Part shown: positions 8,701-17,608 of the stretch, in pieces
Layout of the letters: each line of letters starts with the position of its first letter
Position numbering within the stretch: the first letter of the stretch is position 1
Assembly: GCA_037140715.1 (NCBI GenBank)
Contig: JBAXDX010000017.1
Coordinates: 1 to 40,256, forward strand
From: JAUZPB01 sp037140715
GTDB taxonomy: Bacteria; Bacteroidota; Ignavibacteria; Ignavibacteriales; SURF-24
Direction of reading: 5' to 3'
DNA length: 40,256 nt
The notes under the pieces: generated by a model
Seen by the model: the letters and a program-made list of their open reading frames with translations, nothing else
What the model was told of the DNA's origin: nothing
The model's database searches: none
Position numbers and translations under genes: made by a program

Positions 8701-11700
8701 TATCACAATTAAATCAGTTACACCGCTGGTGATAATCTTAAATAAGTTTTCATTATTCCTTAATTTTTCTTCGGCGGCTTTGCGTTCTGTTATATCTCTG
8801 AGATTAACTACAACTCCATTTATGCCAGGGACACTTAGCAGATTCTTTCCAATGGCTTCAAAGGTTTTCCATTCGCCGTTCTTGTGCCTGATACGGTATT
8901 CAATCCCGAAAGGCTCACCCGGATTATTCAATGTAAAGATATGGGAATCAATCAGTTTCGGTATATCATCCGGATGAATAATCGGCATACCTGATTTACC
9001 AACAAGTTCATCTATGGTATAACCTAAAACTCTCTCGCTTGAAGGGCTTGCATAAAGAATCATGTCCGCTTTATCATTAACTACAAATATCACATCCGAT
9101 GCACTCTCTATCAAAGCTCTGAACCGCTCCTCGCTTTCAATTAACTTCGCCTCTGCTATTTTACCCAGAGTAATATCTGTCATTGAACCGGCAAACCTTA
9201 ATGGCTTCCCGTTCTCATCTCTTAATGCCTTGCCCCTTGTACGGAACCAGCCGTAAGACCCGTCTTTTTTCTTAAGTCGGAATGAAAGATCAAACCTGTC
9301 GCCAGACTCAAGATACTTCCTGAAATCAAACAGCGTTGCATTCCTTCCCGCAGGATATATCCTTTCGATAAATGATTCTAAGAGATTAGGCAATTCATCA
9401 TCTTCAAAACCAAGCAACGCCTTCCACTGAGGAGAAAAATAAACTTCATTTGTCGGAATCTGCCAGTCCCAAAGCCCATCAGCCGAACCTCTTACCGCAA
9501 ATTCAAACCGCTCTTTCGTAATGCTCAGTTCTTCAGCAACTTTCTCTTTCTCTTTTATTAATATTTCAAGTTCCCTGTGGCGACTCGTTATTTCCGTTAT
9601 CCTCCACTGATAAAGCCTGTAAACTGCTACTGCAACAATGAACGCTATCAGACTCACAAACCACCATGTCTTCCAAAAGGGAGGGAATATCCTGATATGT
9701 ACTGTAATACCTTCTTTATTCCAATAGCCGTCATTGTTCGAAGCTTTTACTCTGAATTTATAACTGCCCGGACTAAGATTTGTATATGTGGCATAACGCC
9801 TTTCCCCGCTTTTTACCCAGTCTATATCCACACCTTCCATTTTATACATGTATTGATTCTTTATCGGATTAATGTAATCTATAGCCACAAATTCTATAGT
9901 GAAAAAATTCTCGTTATATCTCAGTTTAACATTCTGCCCATTCGAAATTAAATTCATGTAATAGTTCGAATCACTTAACTTTATTTTCCTGTTGAAAGGA
10001 CGAAAACCAGTTATCAGAATTTTAGGTACCGATGTATTAACTGTAATCTGGTCAGGATCAAATACATTCAGACCGTTGATACCCCCAAAATAAACCTTGC
10101 CGCTTCTGCCGGAATTACAGGAACCGGGATTAAATACATTCCCCTGTATTCCGTCCAAAACATTATAATTTCTGAAAGACTGTTTCTTAGTATCAAAACA
10201 CGAAAGTCCCTTGTTCGTTGATATCCAGAGTTCCCCTTTATCATCCCGCACAATGCCACAGATATAATTGTTCGGAAGTCCGTCTTCGATAGTATAGTGC
10301 CTGAAAGTACGGCTTTGTTCATCATAACGGTTAAGCCCTGTATTTGTTCCAATCCATATTGCCCCATCTGCTTCAAGGATTGAATTGATAATATTATCGC
10401 TTATCGAATTTACATTGGTCATATCATGTTTATATCTGATAAATTTGTTGGTTTCAGGAATAAACTTATTCAGACCGCCACTTGTACCCACCCATACAGC
10501 GCCCGACTTATCTATTAACAGGGATGGAACTTCATTTGCACTGATTGAATTTAAATCACCCGGATTATTTAAAAAGTGCCTGAACTTACCCGACTTCCTA
10601 TCAAATAAATTAAGCCCCCCGCCATAAGTCCCTATCCATAAATTGTCCTGCTTATCAACGGCAAGACTCAGTATCTGGTTGTGGCTTAAACTCAGGGAGT
10701 CTCTTACATTATTTTTGTAAACAGTAAAAGACTTTGTTACAGAATCGAATCTGTTTAACCCGTCGTCAGTCCCGGCCCAGACATAACCCTCACGATCTTT
10801 TACAATCGCCATTACTAAGTCATTGCTCAGTTTGTTCTTCCCATTCCCTTCGTATGAATATCTCGTAACTCTTCCTGTACGTGTATCAACATTGCTTAGT
10901 CCCTCGTCATTCGTGCCTATCCATATTGAACCATCACTGTCTTCAAGAACAGAGCGGATGTTATTGCTACTGACAGAATTAGGATTATATACCGAAGAGG
11001 TAATCAACCCGAAATGATTCGCAGACATATTAAACTTGCATACACCGCCGCCGCGCGTGCCTATCCACATATTACCTGAAAGATCCTGATATATAGCACG
11101 CACATCATTACTGCTGATGCTGTGCGGATCTGCTGCATGATATTTATAGGACTTAAAAGTTCCCCTCGCTTTATTGTACAGATTAAGCCCGCCACCGTAT
11201 GTGCCTATCCACAGATTGCCTGACCTGTCCTCAAAGATCGTACTAATTATATTCATACTGATACTCGAAGCATCCGTATTGCTATGAAAAAAGTGCCGGA
11301 AAGTATTGCTCGATTCATCGAAACGGTTTAAACCTTTTTCAGTCCCTGCCCAGACAATACCCTCATGGTCAACAAATACATTACGCATACGATTAAAACT
11401 AAGCGAGTTATGACCGCCCGCTTTATTCTTATAAACCGTGATGCTTTCCGTTTTTAAGTTGAACTTATTGAGTCCGTTGTCAGTCGCTATCCAAAGATTG
11501 CCTTTTTTATCTTCTGCAAGTGCCCATACCCGGTCATGCGATAATCCGCTGTTGGAAGAATTGTACGTCCTGAATATCCCGCTTTTATAATCAAATCTGC
11601 AAAATCCCCCACCGCCTGTGCCGATATAAAGGTTATTATCCTTCGTCTCAAGAATATATGAAATGCGGTTATTGCTTAGCGATGAGGCTTTTGAGCTAAG

Positions 11701-12078
11701 GTTTTCATAACGGATAAAATTGCCTGTGCTCCGGTCGAATTTATCAAGTCCGCCACCCCATGTGCCTATCCATAAATTCTTTCCTGAGTCTTCGTAAAGA
11801 TAACTGATGCTACTACTTGAAAGTGTGGAGTTATCCCCCGGGTTATGATAATAGACAGAAATGTCAAATCCGTAATATTTATTCAGACCTTCCTGCGTAC
11901 CAAACCAGAGATAGCCTTGTGAATCCTGAGTAATAGAAAAAACACTGCTGTGTGAAAGTCCCTGCTCAACGGATATTTTATTGAATGAAATATCTTCCTG
12001 CGCATAAATATCCGGCTTGCAAAATATGACTAACGCTGATATTAGGAAAACTACGTAAAGGAACTTTCTTTTTATCAT
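5761..12078 (-). CDS. Giant hybrid-type sensor histidine kinase (beta-propeller, Y_Y_Y, 5 PAS, 2 GAF, HisKA, HATPase)
   Basis: 2105 residues. Signal peptide 1-26; then about 14 two-component-regulator propeller repeats of the type DxxGxLWIGTxxGGLNxxD (about 45-690), forming a periplasmic sensor; a Y_Y_Y domain (about 720-800, ending SPGSYKFRVKASNNDG); and one membrane helix (about 806-825). The cytoplasmic part holds four PAS domains (about 855-1350), a coiled coil, two GAF domains (about 1393-1543 and 1563-1729), a fifth PAS (about 1743-1860), HisKA with H1889 (SMTSHEFKTPL) and HATPase_c (about 1993-2100, GIGIP and GTGLGLSIVK). Bacteroidota propeller kinases often end in a receiver plus AraC output; here that part is missing and a separate receiver-kinase follows. 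Ligand unknown. Confidence 0.93.
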   Translation of the reverse strand: MIKRKFLYVVFLISALVIFCKPDIYAQEDISFNKISVEQGLSHSSVFSITQDSQGYLWFGTQEGLNKYYGFDISVYYHNPGDNSTLSSSSISYLYEDSGKNLWIGTWGGGLDKFDRSTGNFIRYENLSSKASSLSNNRISYILETKDNNLYIGTGGGGFCRFDYKSGIFRTYNSSNSGLSHDRVWALAEDKKGNLWIATDNGLNKFNLKTESITVYKNKAGGHNSLSFNRMRNVFVDHEGIVWAGTEKGLNRFDESSNTFRHFFHSNTDASSISMNIISTIFEDRSGNLWIGTYGGGLNLYNKARGTFKSYKYHAADPHSISSNDVRAIYQDLSGNMWIGTRGGGVCKFNMSANHFGLITSSVYNPNSVSSNNIRSVLEDSDGSIWIGTNDEGLSNVDTRTGRVTRYSYEGNGKNKLSNDLVMAIVKDREGYVWAGTDDGLNRFDSVTKSFTVYKNNVRDSLSLSHNQILSLAVDKQDNLWIGTYGGGLNLFDRKSGKFRHFLNNPGDLNSISANEVPSLLIDKSGAVWVGTSGGLNKFIPETNKFIRYKHDMTNVNSISDNIINSILEADGAIWIGTNTGLNRYDEQSRTFRHYTIEDGLPNNYICGIVRDDKGELWISTNKGLSCFDTKKQSFRNYNVLDGIQGNVFNPGSCNSGRSGKVYFGGINGLNVFDPDQITVNTSVPKILITGFRPFNRKIKLSDSNYYMNLISNGQNVKLRYNENFFTIEFVAIDYINPIKNQYMYKMEGVDIDWVKSGERRYATYTNLSPGSYKFRVKASNNDGYWNKEGITVHIRIFPPFWKTWWFVSLIAFIVAVAVYRLYQWRITEITSRHRELEILIKEKEKVAEELSITKERFEFAVRGSADGLWDWQIPTNEVYFSPQWKALLGFEDDELPNLLESFIERIYPAGRNATLFDFRKYLESGDRFDLSFRLKKKDGSYGWFRTRGKALRDENGKPLRFAGSMTDITLGKIAEAKLIESEERFRALIESASDVIFVVNDKADMILYASPSSERVLGYTIDELVGKSGMPIIHPDDIPKLIDSHIFTLNNPGEPFGIEYRIRHKNGEWKTFEAIGKNLLSVPGINGVVVNLRDITERKAAEEKLRNNENLFKIITSGVTDLIVILDLEGRRIYASDSYRKMFDAVSLAEGANSFAEIHPEDRERIENVFNQTIKSGVGQRGEYRFLLADGSIRYIESQGNIIFNDNGELYRVVVVSRDITDYKRAEAMLRENQLLLSSINQNITEAIYRIVPDKGLVYCNEAFLKMFGYDSPEEAFGNQSPFLYENPKDVELLSQQMAEKGFYHNIEVKFLNKNGTVFWGLVSAKAIYNDNGQVKYIDGAISNITYLKKTEREILELNKDLEKRINERTIQLKETNESLELQISVREKVERIQNAVYHVSESVHRSADLKTLCADIHAIINSLMPARNFYIAMCDTKSKTVNFPYIIDEFVTEIIPRKYKKGLTEYVIGTGQPLLVNEEIFNLLNQSGEVEATGNPAKIWLGVPLLINEKLLGVMALQDYENSNLYAENEKQTLTYISKQVAIALEKKQNEEAERKRIELVLENRNILIALAHLDEGKFEDALTIILNSTAKALNVERVGFWNLNRENKTLVCEKFLINSQDAAGNIVRGTIMEPTFGNKAYNYESLLKVLNSNRPVNVYDTALEIEKDVYQSYFLPNAVSSVLIVPAWFHNEVVGVVCLEHTGLNREFILEEEDFMSSIATMVSLAKESSNRRIAEANLKASEQHYKTVIDNANEAIIVVQGGKIKFANPRAIGITGFSHEELLSKIFLEFIHEDDRAKVMENYIRRLRGEDVPTNYSFRVICNDGSYRTIELNAILLEWQGAPATLNFLNDITDRSRAEEEIKKSLAKEKELNELRSRFISMTSHEFKTPLTIINSASEILERYSDKLTLEKRNKNLKLIQENVKHMTNLLNNVLFIGKTEANKLQLDRQTIDIRELCKNTVEQFELSTLEKGEHIIRFTERNLTANVSLDSKLIRQILDNLISNAIKYSPEGGEILFNAECSDDKIFFKVHDDGIGIPAADLKRLFEPFHRATNVGTISGTGLGLSIVKNSVELHGGTINVESEQNKGTTFYIELPLINS

Positions 12079-12235
12079 AAAAACCAGGATAATTAAAATG
12101 AATATAAGTTCTGAAAATTTAACCAGAAAATAATATTTTTAATCCATTTATACAAAAATGAATGCCCGTTAATCAGCATTATCCTGCATCTCTGAACGAA
12201 TATAAGTTAATCTTTATTTTTGCCGTTTTTGAACA

Positions 12236-12319
12236 TCCCGAAAGAAAATACTCCTGTATTGTTGCATTCGGGAATCTTTCCCGCTGAAATAAGCTTTTAT
12301 ATTCTAATATCATGCTTAT
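12236..12319 (+). promoter_or_regulatory. Structured leader upstream of feoAB with competing hairpins
   Basis: TCCCGAA (12236-12242) can pair with TTCGGGA (12267-12273), while CGGGAA (12269-12274) can instead pair with TTCCCG (12278-12283) across a 3-nt loop; the two pairings exclude each other. Just downstream, ATAAGC (12289-12294) pairs with GCTTAT (12314-12319), enclosing ATATT-CT-AATAT. This ends 34 nt before the FeoAB start. The pairings are seen directly; a regulatory role is inference, and no known riboswitch class or Fur box was recognised. Confidence 0.4.
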
Positions 12320-12353
12320 CAGAATGAATTTGAATTTTTAGGAAAGGATTGTA

Positions 12354-14846
12354 ATGGGTTTAATTTTAGACAAAGAGTACAGGTTATCAGAGCTTAAAAC
12401 GGGCGATACCGGTATTATTACAAAGGTTATCGGACACGGAGCATTCCGTAAAAGAATTACTGAAATGGGATTTGTAAAAGGAAAGAAGGTTAAGGTCATA
12501 AAAAATGCTCCGCTACAGGACCCTGTCGAGTATGAAATTATGGGTTATAATATCTTACTGCGCCGCTCGGAAGCCGCACTAATCGAAGTCCTTTCGCCGG
12601 AATCTGAACATAGCTTTGACGATATCAGGTTTGAAGGAATGATTGACGAGGAAACACTAAAAACCACGGCGGGCGAAAAGGGTAAAATTATCAATGTCGC
12701 ACTTGTCGGCAATCCCAATAGCGGGAAAACTACGCTGTATAATTATGCCTCAGGCTCAAAGGAAAGGGTTGGCAATTACGGCGGCGTTACAGTCGATGCA
12801 AGAGAAGCCGCCTTCAGACAGTCTTCTTACCTTTTCAGAATATCCGATTTACCCGGCACTTACTCCATTACCGAATATACCCCCGAAGAATTATACGTCC
12901 GCGCTCACTTAATCGAAAAAATGCCCGACATAGTCGTCAACGTAGTCGATGCCTCCAGCCTTGAGCGAAACCTCTATCTTACCACCCAGCTCATTGATAT
13001 GAACATCAAAGTAGTTATAGCTCTCAATATGTTTGACGAACTTGAGAAAACAGGTGCACACTTTGACTATGTATCTTTAGGCAGAATGATAGGCATCCCT
13101 GTTATTCCGACAGTCGCATCAAAAGGTAAGGGAATCTATGAACTGTTTGAAAAGATAATCGATGTATATGAAGACCGCGACCCGGTCGTCCGCCATATCC
13201 ATATAAATTATGGGACGGAAATAGAATCAGCAATATCACAGTTGCAACCCCTGATAAAACAGAACGGCTCTGTTACTGATAGATTTTCTTCACGCTATAT
13301 TTCTATAAAATTACTCGAAGCTGATAAGGCAACTTTACGGGAAATCGGGAACTGTTCCAATATCGGAAAAATCAGGGAAACCCTCGCCACCCGGATTACC
13401 ATCCTCGAAAAGGAGTATAATGAAAAATCGGGGAACATAATCACAGATGCCAAATATGGCTTTGTCTCCGGTGCATTAAATGAAACTTTCCAGCCCGGAA
13501 TTGAAGAAAAACGCCGGAAAACAGCCGACATCGACTATTTCCTTACACACAGGCTCTTCGGCTTTCCCTTATTTGTTTTCTTTATGTGGCTTATGTTTCA
13601 GGCTACTTTCTCGATTGGCAACTATCCGATGAACTGGATCGATATCCTGGTAAGCAGGCTTGGCATCCTCGTCAGAACAACCATGACAACCGGACCGCTA
13701 ACCGACCTTATCGTTGATGGCATTATCGGCGGCGTGGGCGGCGTTATCGTCTTCCTGCCAAATATCCTGATACTTTTCTTCTTCATCTCCTTTATGGAAG
13801 ATACCGGTTACATGGCCCGCGCCTCATTCATCATGGATAAACTAATGCACAAAATCGGGCTGCACGGCAAATCCTTTATACCAATGCTGATGGGCTTTGG
13901 CTGTAATGTCCCCGCTATAATGGCAACCAGAACACTCGAAAACAGAAAAGACCGCCTGCTTACTATGATTATCACTCCCTTTATGTCATGCAACGCACGC
14001 CTTCCTGTCTATGTCCTTATGATATCAGCATTCTTTCCCAAAAACCAGGGGCTGGCGCTTATTTCTGTTTACCTTATTGGAATCCTCATTGCCATACTTG
14101 TCGCGCTTGTAATGAAAAAGGTTTACTTCCCCAGTGAAAATGTTCCCTTCGTAATGGAACTGCCCCCTTACCGTATCCCAACATTAAAAAATACTTCGCT
14201 TCACATGTGGCATAAGGGCGCACAGTATCTAAAGAAAATGGGAACCGTTATTCTTCTTGCATCAATACTTATCTGGGGACTTGGCTATTTCCCGAAAAAC
14301 ATAAGTCTGTCCCGGAATTATGACCGCCTGATCGAAATTCTTAAATCAGACTCCCGGCTAAATGAATCTCAAAAATCAGAGCAAATCTCTGCACTTAAAC
14401 TTTCAAAAGAGGCTGAACGCCAGGAAAAATCATATATCGGACAGATGGGGCGCTTTATCGAACCCGTTATTACTCCACTGGGATTTGACTGGAAAATTGG
14501 CGTAAGTATTCTCACCGGACTTGCAGCCAAAGAAATTGTAATCGGAACAATGGGCGTGCTGTATCAGGCAGACCATAAAGCGGAAGGCTCCTCTGCCAGC
14601 CTGCATACAAGACTTAAAGAACAGATACATGCACACGGACCTTTAAAAGGACAGAAAATTTTTACTCCCTTAACAGCTTACGTATTCATGCTTTTTATCC
14701 TGATATACTTCCCGTGCGTGGCGGTTATAGCGACTGTAAAAAAAGAATCAGACTGGAAGTGGGCCGTCTTTGTAATGGTTTACACCACGGCTATTGCCTG
14801 GACAGTAGCATTTATCACCTATCAGATTGGCTCATTATTCATTTAA
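12354..14846 (+). CDS. feoB: FeoA-FeoB fusion, ferrous iron transporter
   Basis: 830 residues. Residues 1-80 are a FeoA (SH3-like) domain (RITEMGFVKGKKVKVIKNAP). The FeoB GTPase domain follows, with G1 GNPNSGKTTLYN (about 118-129), G3 DLPGTYS (about 166), G4 NMFDE (about 225) and a SKGKG G5-like stretch (about 258). The membrane domain from about residue 390 has the conserved CNVPAIMATRTLENRKDRLLT and SCNARLPVY segments. It imports Fe(II) across the inner membrane, powered or gated by GTP hydrolysis. AGGAAAGG lies 6-7 nt before the ATG. FeoA is normally a separate gene; the fused form occurs in several Bacteroidota-related lineages. A small FeoB-associated gene follows after 18 bp. Confidence 0.97.
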   Translation: MGLILDKEYRLSELKTGDTGIITKVIGHGAFRKRITEMGFVKGKKVKVIKNAPLQDPVEYEIMGYNILLRRSEAALIEVLSPESEHSFDDIRFEGMIDEETLKTTAGEKGKIINVALVGNPNSGKTTLYNYASGSKERVGNYGGVTVDAREAAFRQSSYLFRISDLPGTYSITEYTPEELYVRAHLIEKMPDIVVNVVDASSLERNLYLTTQLIDMNIKVVIALNMFDELEKTGAHFDYVSLGRMIGIPVIPTVASKGKGIYELFEKIIDVYEDRDPVVRHIHINYGTEIESAISQLQPLIKQNGSVTDRFSSRYISIKLLEADKATLREIGNCSNIGKIRETLATRITILEKEYNEKSGNIITDAKYGFVSGALNETFQPGIEEKRRKTADIDYFLTHRLFGFPLFVFFMWLMFQATFSIGNYPMNWIDILVSRLGILVRTTMTTGPLTDLIVDGIIGGVGGVIVFLPNILILFFFISFMEDTGYMARASFIMDKLMHKIGLHGKSFIPMLMGFGCNVPAIMATRTLENRKDRLLTMIITPFMSCNARLPVYVLMISAFFPKNQGLALISVYLIGILIAILVALVMKKVYFPSENVPFVMELPPYRIPTLKNTSLHMWHKGAQYLKKMGTVILLASILIWGLGYFPKNISLSRNYDRLIEILKSDSRLNESQKSEQISALKLSKEAERQEKSYIGQMGRFIEPVITPLGFDWKIGVSILTGLAAKEIVIGTMGVLYQADHKAEGSSASLHTRLKEQIHAHGPLKGQKIFTPLTAYVFMLFILIYFPCVAVIATVKKESDWKWAVFVMVYTTAIAWTVAFITYQIGSLFI

Positions 14847-14864
14847 TCAGAACAGAGTAGCTTT

Positions 14865-15023
14865 ATGGTACAGGAAATTTTAGTTTACATGGTATTAGCT
14901 TCTTCTTCGGCTTATGTGCTATATAAGCTGGCAATAAGCCTCAGATCTAAAAAAACGGATTGCGACAGCTGTTCCGGCTGCACAATTAAAAAACAGATGC
15001 AAAACAAAACTTCGGCATTGTAA
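14865..15023 (+). CDS. FeoB-associated Cys-rich membrane protein
   Basis: A 52-residue protein starting MVQEILVYMVLASSSAYVLY. It has one N-terminal membrane helix (about 4-25), a basic stretch (SLRSKK) and a cysteine cluster CDSCSGCTIKK (residues 33-43). This is the layout of the FeoB-associated Cys-rich membrane protein family, which sits directly after feoB in many bacteria. It starts 18 bp after the feoB stop on the same strand and is surely co-transcribed. Its role is not settled; the cysteines suggest iron or redox handling next to FeoB. Easily missed because of its length. Confidence 0.85.
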   Translation: MVQEILVYMVLASSSAYVLYKLAISLRSKKTDCDSCSGCTIKKQMQNKTSAL

Positions 15024-15060
15024 AGCATAAGATAGTTCCCCTGACAGATAAATATATGCC

Positions 15061-15084
15061 CGGAACCGGTAATGACCGGTTCCG
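15061..15084. terminator. Palindromic hairpin between convergent genes
   Basis: CGGAACCGGT and ACCGGTTCCG form a perfect 10-bp stem around the loop AATG. It lies between the feo operon (plus strand) and the TonB receptor gene (minus strand), where a bidirectional terminator is expected. It lacks a U-tract on either side, so termination efficiency is uncertain. Confidence 0.5.
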
Positions 15085-15190
15085 AAGCCGGAATAAGGAC
15101 TGACAACATCTGTTAATCCGAACCCGAAAATATTAGCCCGAATATTGTCTGCCTTAGATTTCGCTACCTCCCGGACAAATACCGGATAAA

Positions 15191-17470
15191 CTAAAACTCA
15201 AGGTTCACACCAATCGATGGAAGTATGCCAAGTCCTGCATGATTCTCAACCCGATTCTTCCGGTCATCCCATATTACAGAGGTTACATTTTTTCTGTTAT
15301 AAATATTCTGAATATCAATATACGCTACAAGCCCGAAATTTCCGAAATCCCAGCGCCTGTCAACCCGCACGTCAAGACTGTGAACTGTTGCAAATCTTTC
15401 CGAATTATAATCCGAAATACTCTGAGAACCATCCGAATTAAACGGAGTGTATGGTCTGCCGGTTGAAAGACGAAACTTCACCGCGGCTTCCCAGTTATCA
15501 TTAATTATATAACCCCCGCTGATATTAAAGATAAACCTCTGATCAAAACTGCCTGACCTGGTTACACCGTCAAGAGCCGTAAAGTCCGACTTGCTGTATG
15601 TAACACTAAGTAATCCATACACGGGAATATCCGAGGCTTTCTTCTGAATAAGTAGCTCTATCCCCCTGACATTTCCCTTCCCCTGACTGACCAGATACTC
15701 AGGCGCAAATGCCGAGTAATTATCCTCCGAACCGCCAAAGCCTGCGCCGGTATTGACTAATATTAAATATGGTCTTAAAACACTTGTCGGATAATCCGCA
15801 TAACCTTTATAGAAGCATTCTATTCTTATCTGCGCATCTTCTCTCAAAGTTCTCTCATATCCAAGCACCAGATGCGTTGATCTTATACTCTTCAAATCCT
15901 TATTCCTTCTGTCGCCCGCAAGCCAGATATACGATGGAGCCTGATAATAAATACCCGTGCTGAGGCTTACCTTTGAAACAGCATCCGCATTGTATAAAAA
16001 TGAAATCCTTGGACTAACATCAGCCGGATTATTTATACCGCTGAAATAATCAAAACGGACTCCTCCGTTCACAGTTACCTCCGGAAATATTTTTTCCGAA
16101 TACTGAACGTACGCACCCAGCTTATTATATCGGTCATTCTGCGTAAGCTGACTAAGACTGAGAGTATCTCCGAACCTCGTCATGAAAAATGGCAGTTTTA
16201 TATCCGTGGTAAACTGGATGAACTTGTAAAGAAGTCCCGCATTTATCTCCGAACCTGCCGATGGCTTAATCACTACATCCGCCTTAAGATTATTCTCCTT
16301 CTCTTTGGAGTTGTTCAGAAATATCGGATTCTGCATCGTGTCCTTTTGCGAAAACTTATAGTCCACAAAATTCCGGTTAACACTTATATTAAAGAACCCG
16401 TTGTGGAAAAGATGCCTGAAACTAAGCGCACTCATATACTGAAGCTGGTCATTGCCGAGCGCTCTTGAATTGCTGTAACGCTGATCCGGAGTATCATTAA
16501 AAAACTTTACATTATCAAAGGCTCCCACAATAAGAAATGAAAGCTGATCCGACTGATTAACATTCCATGTAACTTTGTCTAAATAATCATAATACTCAGG
16601 AACAAATCCAAGCCCGGCTGCCCTGAAAATAAAATCTAGATAACTCCTGCGTGCAGAAAAAAGAAAGTTTACATCCTTACTCAAAGGTCCTTCAGCATTA
16701 ACACCAAACTGCGTTGCAGAAATAATAGCCCTTCCGCCAAACTTGTCTTTCCGCCCCTCGCCAAGCTTTATCTTCATAACAGAAGAAAGTCTGTCCCCAT
16801 AATTAGCCGCAAAACCACCAGTAGAAAAACTGACATCTTTGACATAATTAAGATCAATATAACTAAGCGGGCCGCCCGAAGCTCCCTGACTGCCAAAATG
16901 ATTGATATTAGGCACAACTACATCATCAACAATGTAAAGATTTTCAGACGGAGCGCCTCCGCGGACAATAAGATCATTACGACCAGGATCCGCCTGAGCT
17001 ATGCCGGGCAAAACTGACAACGCCCTTACCACATCCTCAAATCCGCCCGGCGAACGTCTTATTTCTTCGTAATCAAGAGTCGTTACACTATTTACCGCCA
17101 CAGGGTCTTTCCTGAAATAATTCGAAGTAATTGTAACAGCAACAAGTTCAAGCGAAGTCTGCGGCAATGAAAAATCCACCACCTCCGAATGTACTGAACT
17201 TACAATCACATCGTTAATTATCTGAGGCATAAAACCGATAAGCGTAGCCCTTAGCCTGCATCGCCCGGCCGGTACATTCTGAATCTGATATTCTCCCAAT
17301 ATGTTCGTAGCCGCTCCGAGTTTTGTATCAATTATTACAACATTAACTCCAGGCAATGGCTGGTTAGTAGCAACATCAATAACTTTCCCGGTTATAGAAC
17401 CGGCCGCAGACTGAGCAGAAGCATAAGCTACCAGAAACAACATAAATAAAACCGAAAAGCAAATTTTCAT
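15191..17470 (-). CDS. TonB-dependent outer membrane receptor
   Basis: 759 residues from the ATG at 17470, chosen because a signal peptide starts there (MKICFSVLFMLFLVAYASAQ) and AAGGA lies about 12 nt upstream; the frame is open 36 codons further up. After the signal comes a carboxypeptidase-regulatory-like domain (about 24-110, GSITGKVIDVATNQPLPGVNVVI), a plug domain (about 120-230, VRGGAPSENLYIVDD and GGFAANYGDRLSSVM), and a C-terminal beta-barrel ending in LEF, a typical outer-membrane terminal signature. It imports a ligand with TonB energy. The substrate cannot be read from the sequence; the neighbouring feo operon hints at iron but is convergent rather than co-transcribed. No SusD-like partner follows, so it is not a SusCD system. 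Confidence 0.92.
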   Translation of the reverse strand: MKICFSVLFMLFLVAYASAQSAAGSITGKVIDVATNQPLPGVNVVIIDTKLGAATNILGEYQIQNVPAGRCRLRATLIGFMPQIINDVIVSSVHSEVVDFSLPQTSLELVAVTITSNYFRKDPVAVNSVTTLDYEEIRRSPGGFEDVVRALSVLPGIAQADPGRNDLIVRGGAPSENLYIVDDVVVPNINHFGSQGASGGPLSYIDLNYVKDVSFSTGGFAANYGDRLSSVMKIKLGEGRKDKFGGRAIISATQFGVNAEGPLSKDVNFLFSARRSYLDFIFRAAGLGFVPEYYDYLDKVTWNVNQSDQLSFLIVGAFDNVKFFNDTPDQRYSNSRALGNDQLQYMSALSFRHLFHNGFFNISVNRNFVDYKFSQKDTMQNPIFLNNSKEKENNLKADVVIKPSAGSEINAGLLYKFIQFTTDIKLPFFMTRFGDTLSLSQLTQNDRYNKLGAYVQYSEKIFPEVTVNGGVRFDYFSGINNPADVSPRISFLYNADAVSKVSLSTGIYYQAPSYIWLAGDRRNKDLKSIRSTHLVLGYERTLREDAQIRIECFYKGYADYPTSVLRPYLILVNTGAGFGGSEDNYSAFAPEYLVSQGKGNVRGIELLIQKKASDIPVYGLLSVTYSKSDFTALDGVTRSGSFDQRFIFNISGGYIINDNWEAAVKFRLSTGRPYTPFNSDGSQSISDYNSERFATVHSLDVRVDRRWDFGNFGLVAYIDIQNIYNRKNVTSVIWDDRKNRVENHAGLGILPSIGVNLEF

Positions 17471-17608
17471 AATTCTATCGTATCCTTTTTTTTGAGTAAT
17501 TCTAAATATATGCTTATCATAGCAAAGATGTTCATATAACTTTTGTTCAAATAACATAGTTCCTGATAAAAGCTGCATTCAAAAACTTCAGACCAGGATG
17601 ATAATTTG

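Noticed and set aside
9577..9951. 124-codon plus-strand frame inside the giant kinase gene
   Set aside because: It is a shadow of the kinase reading frame, with no start signal and no recognisable domain.
15191..17578. Upstream start of the TonB receptor at 17578
   Set aside because: The extra 36 residues would bury the signal peptide; the ATG at 17470 has AAGGA upstream and begins directly with the signal sequence.
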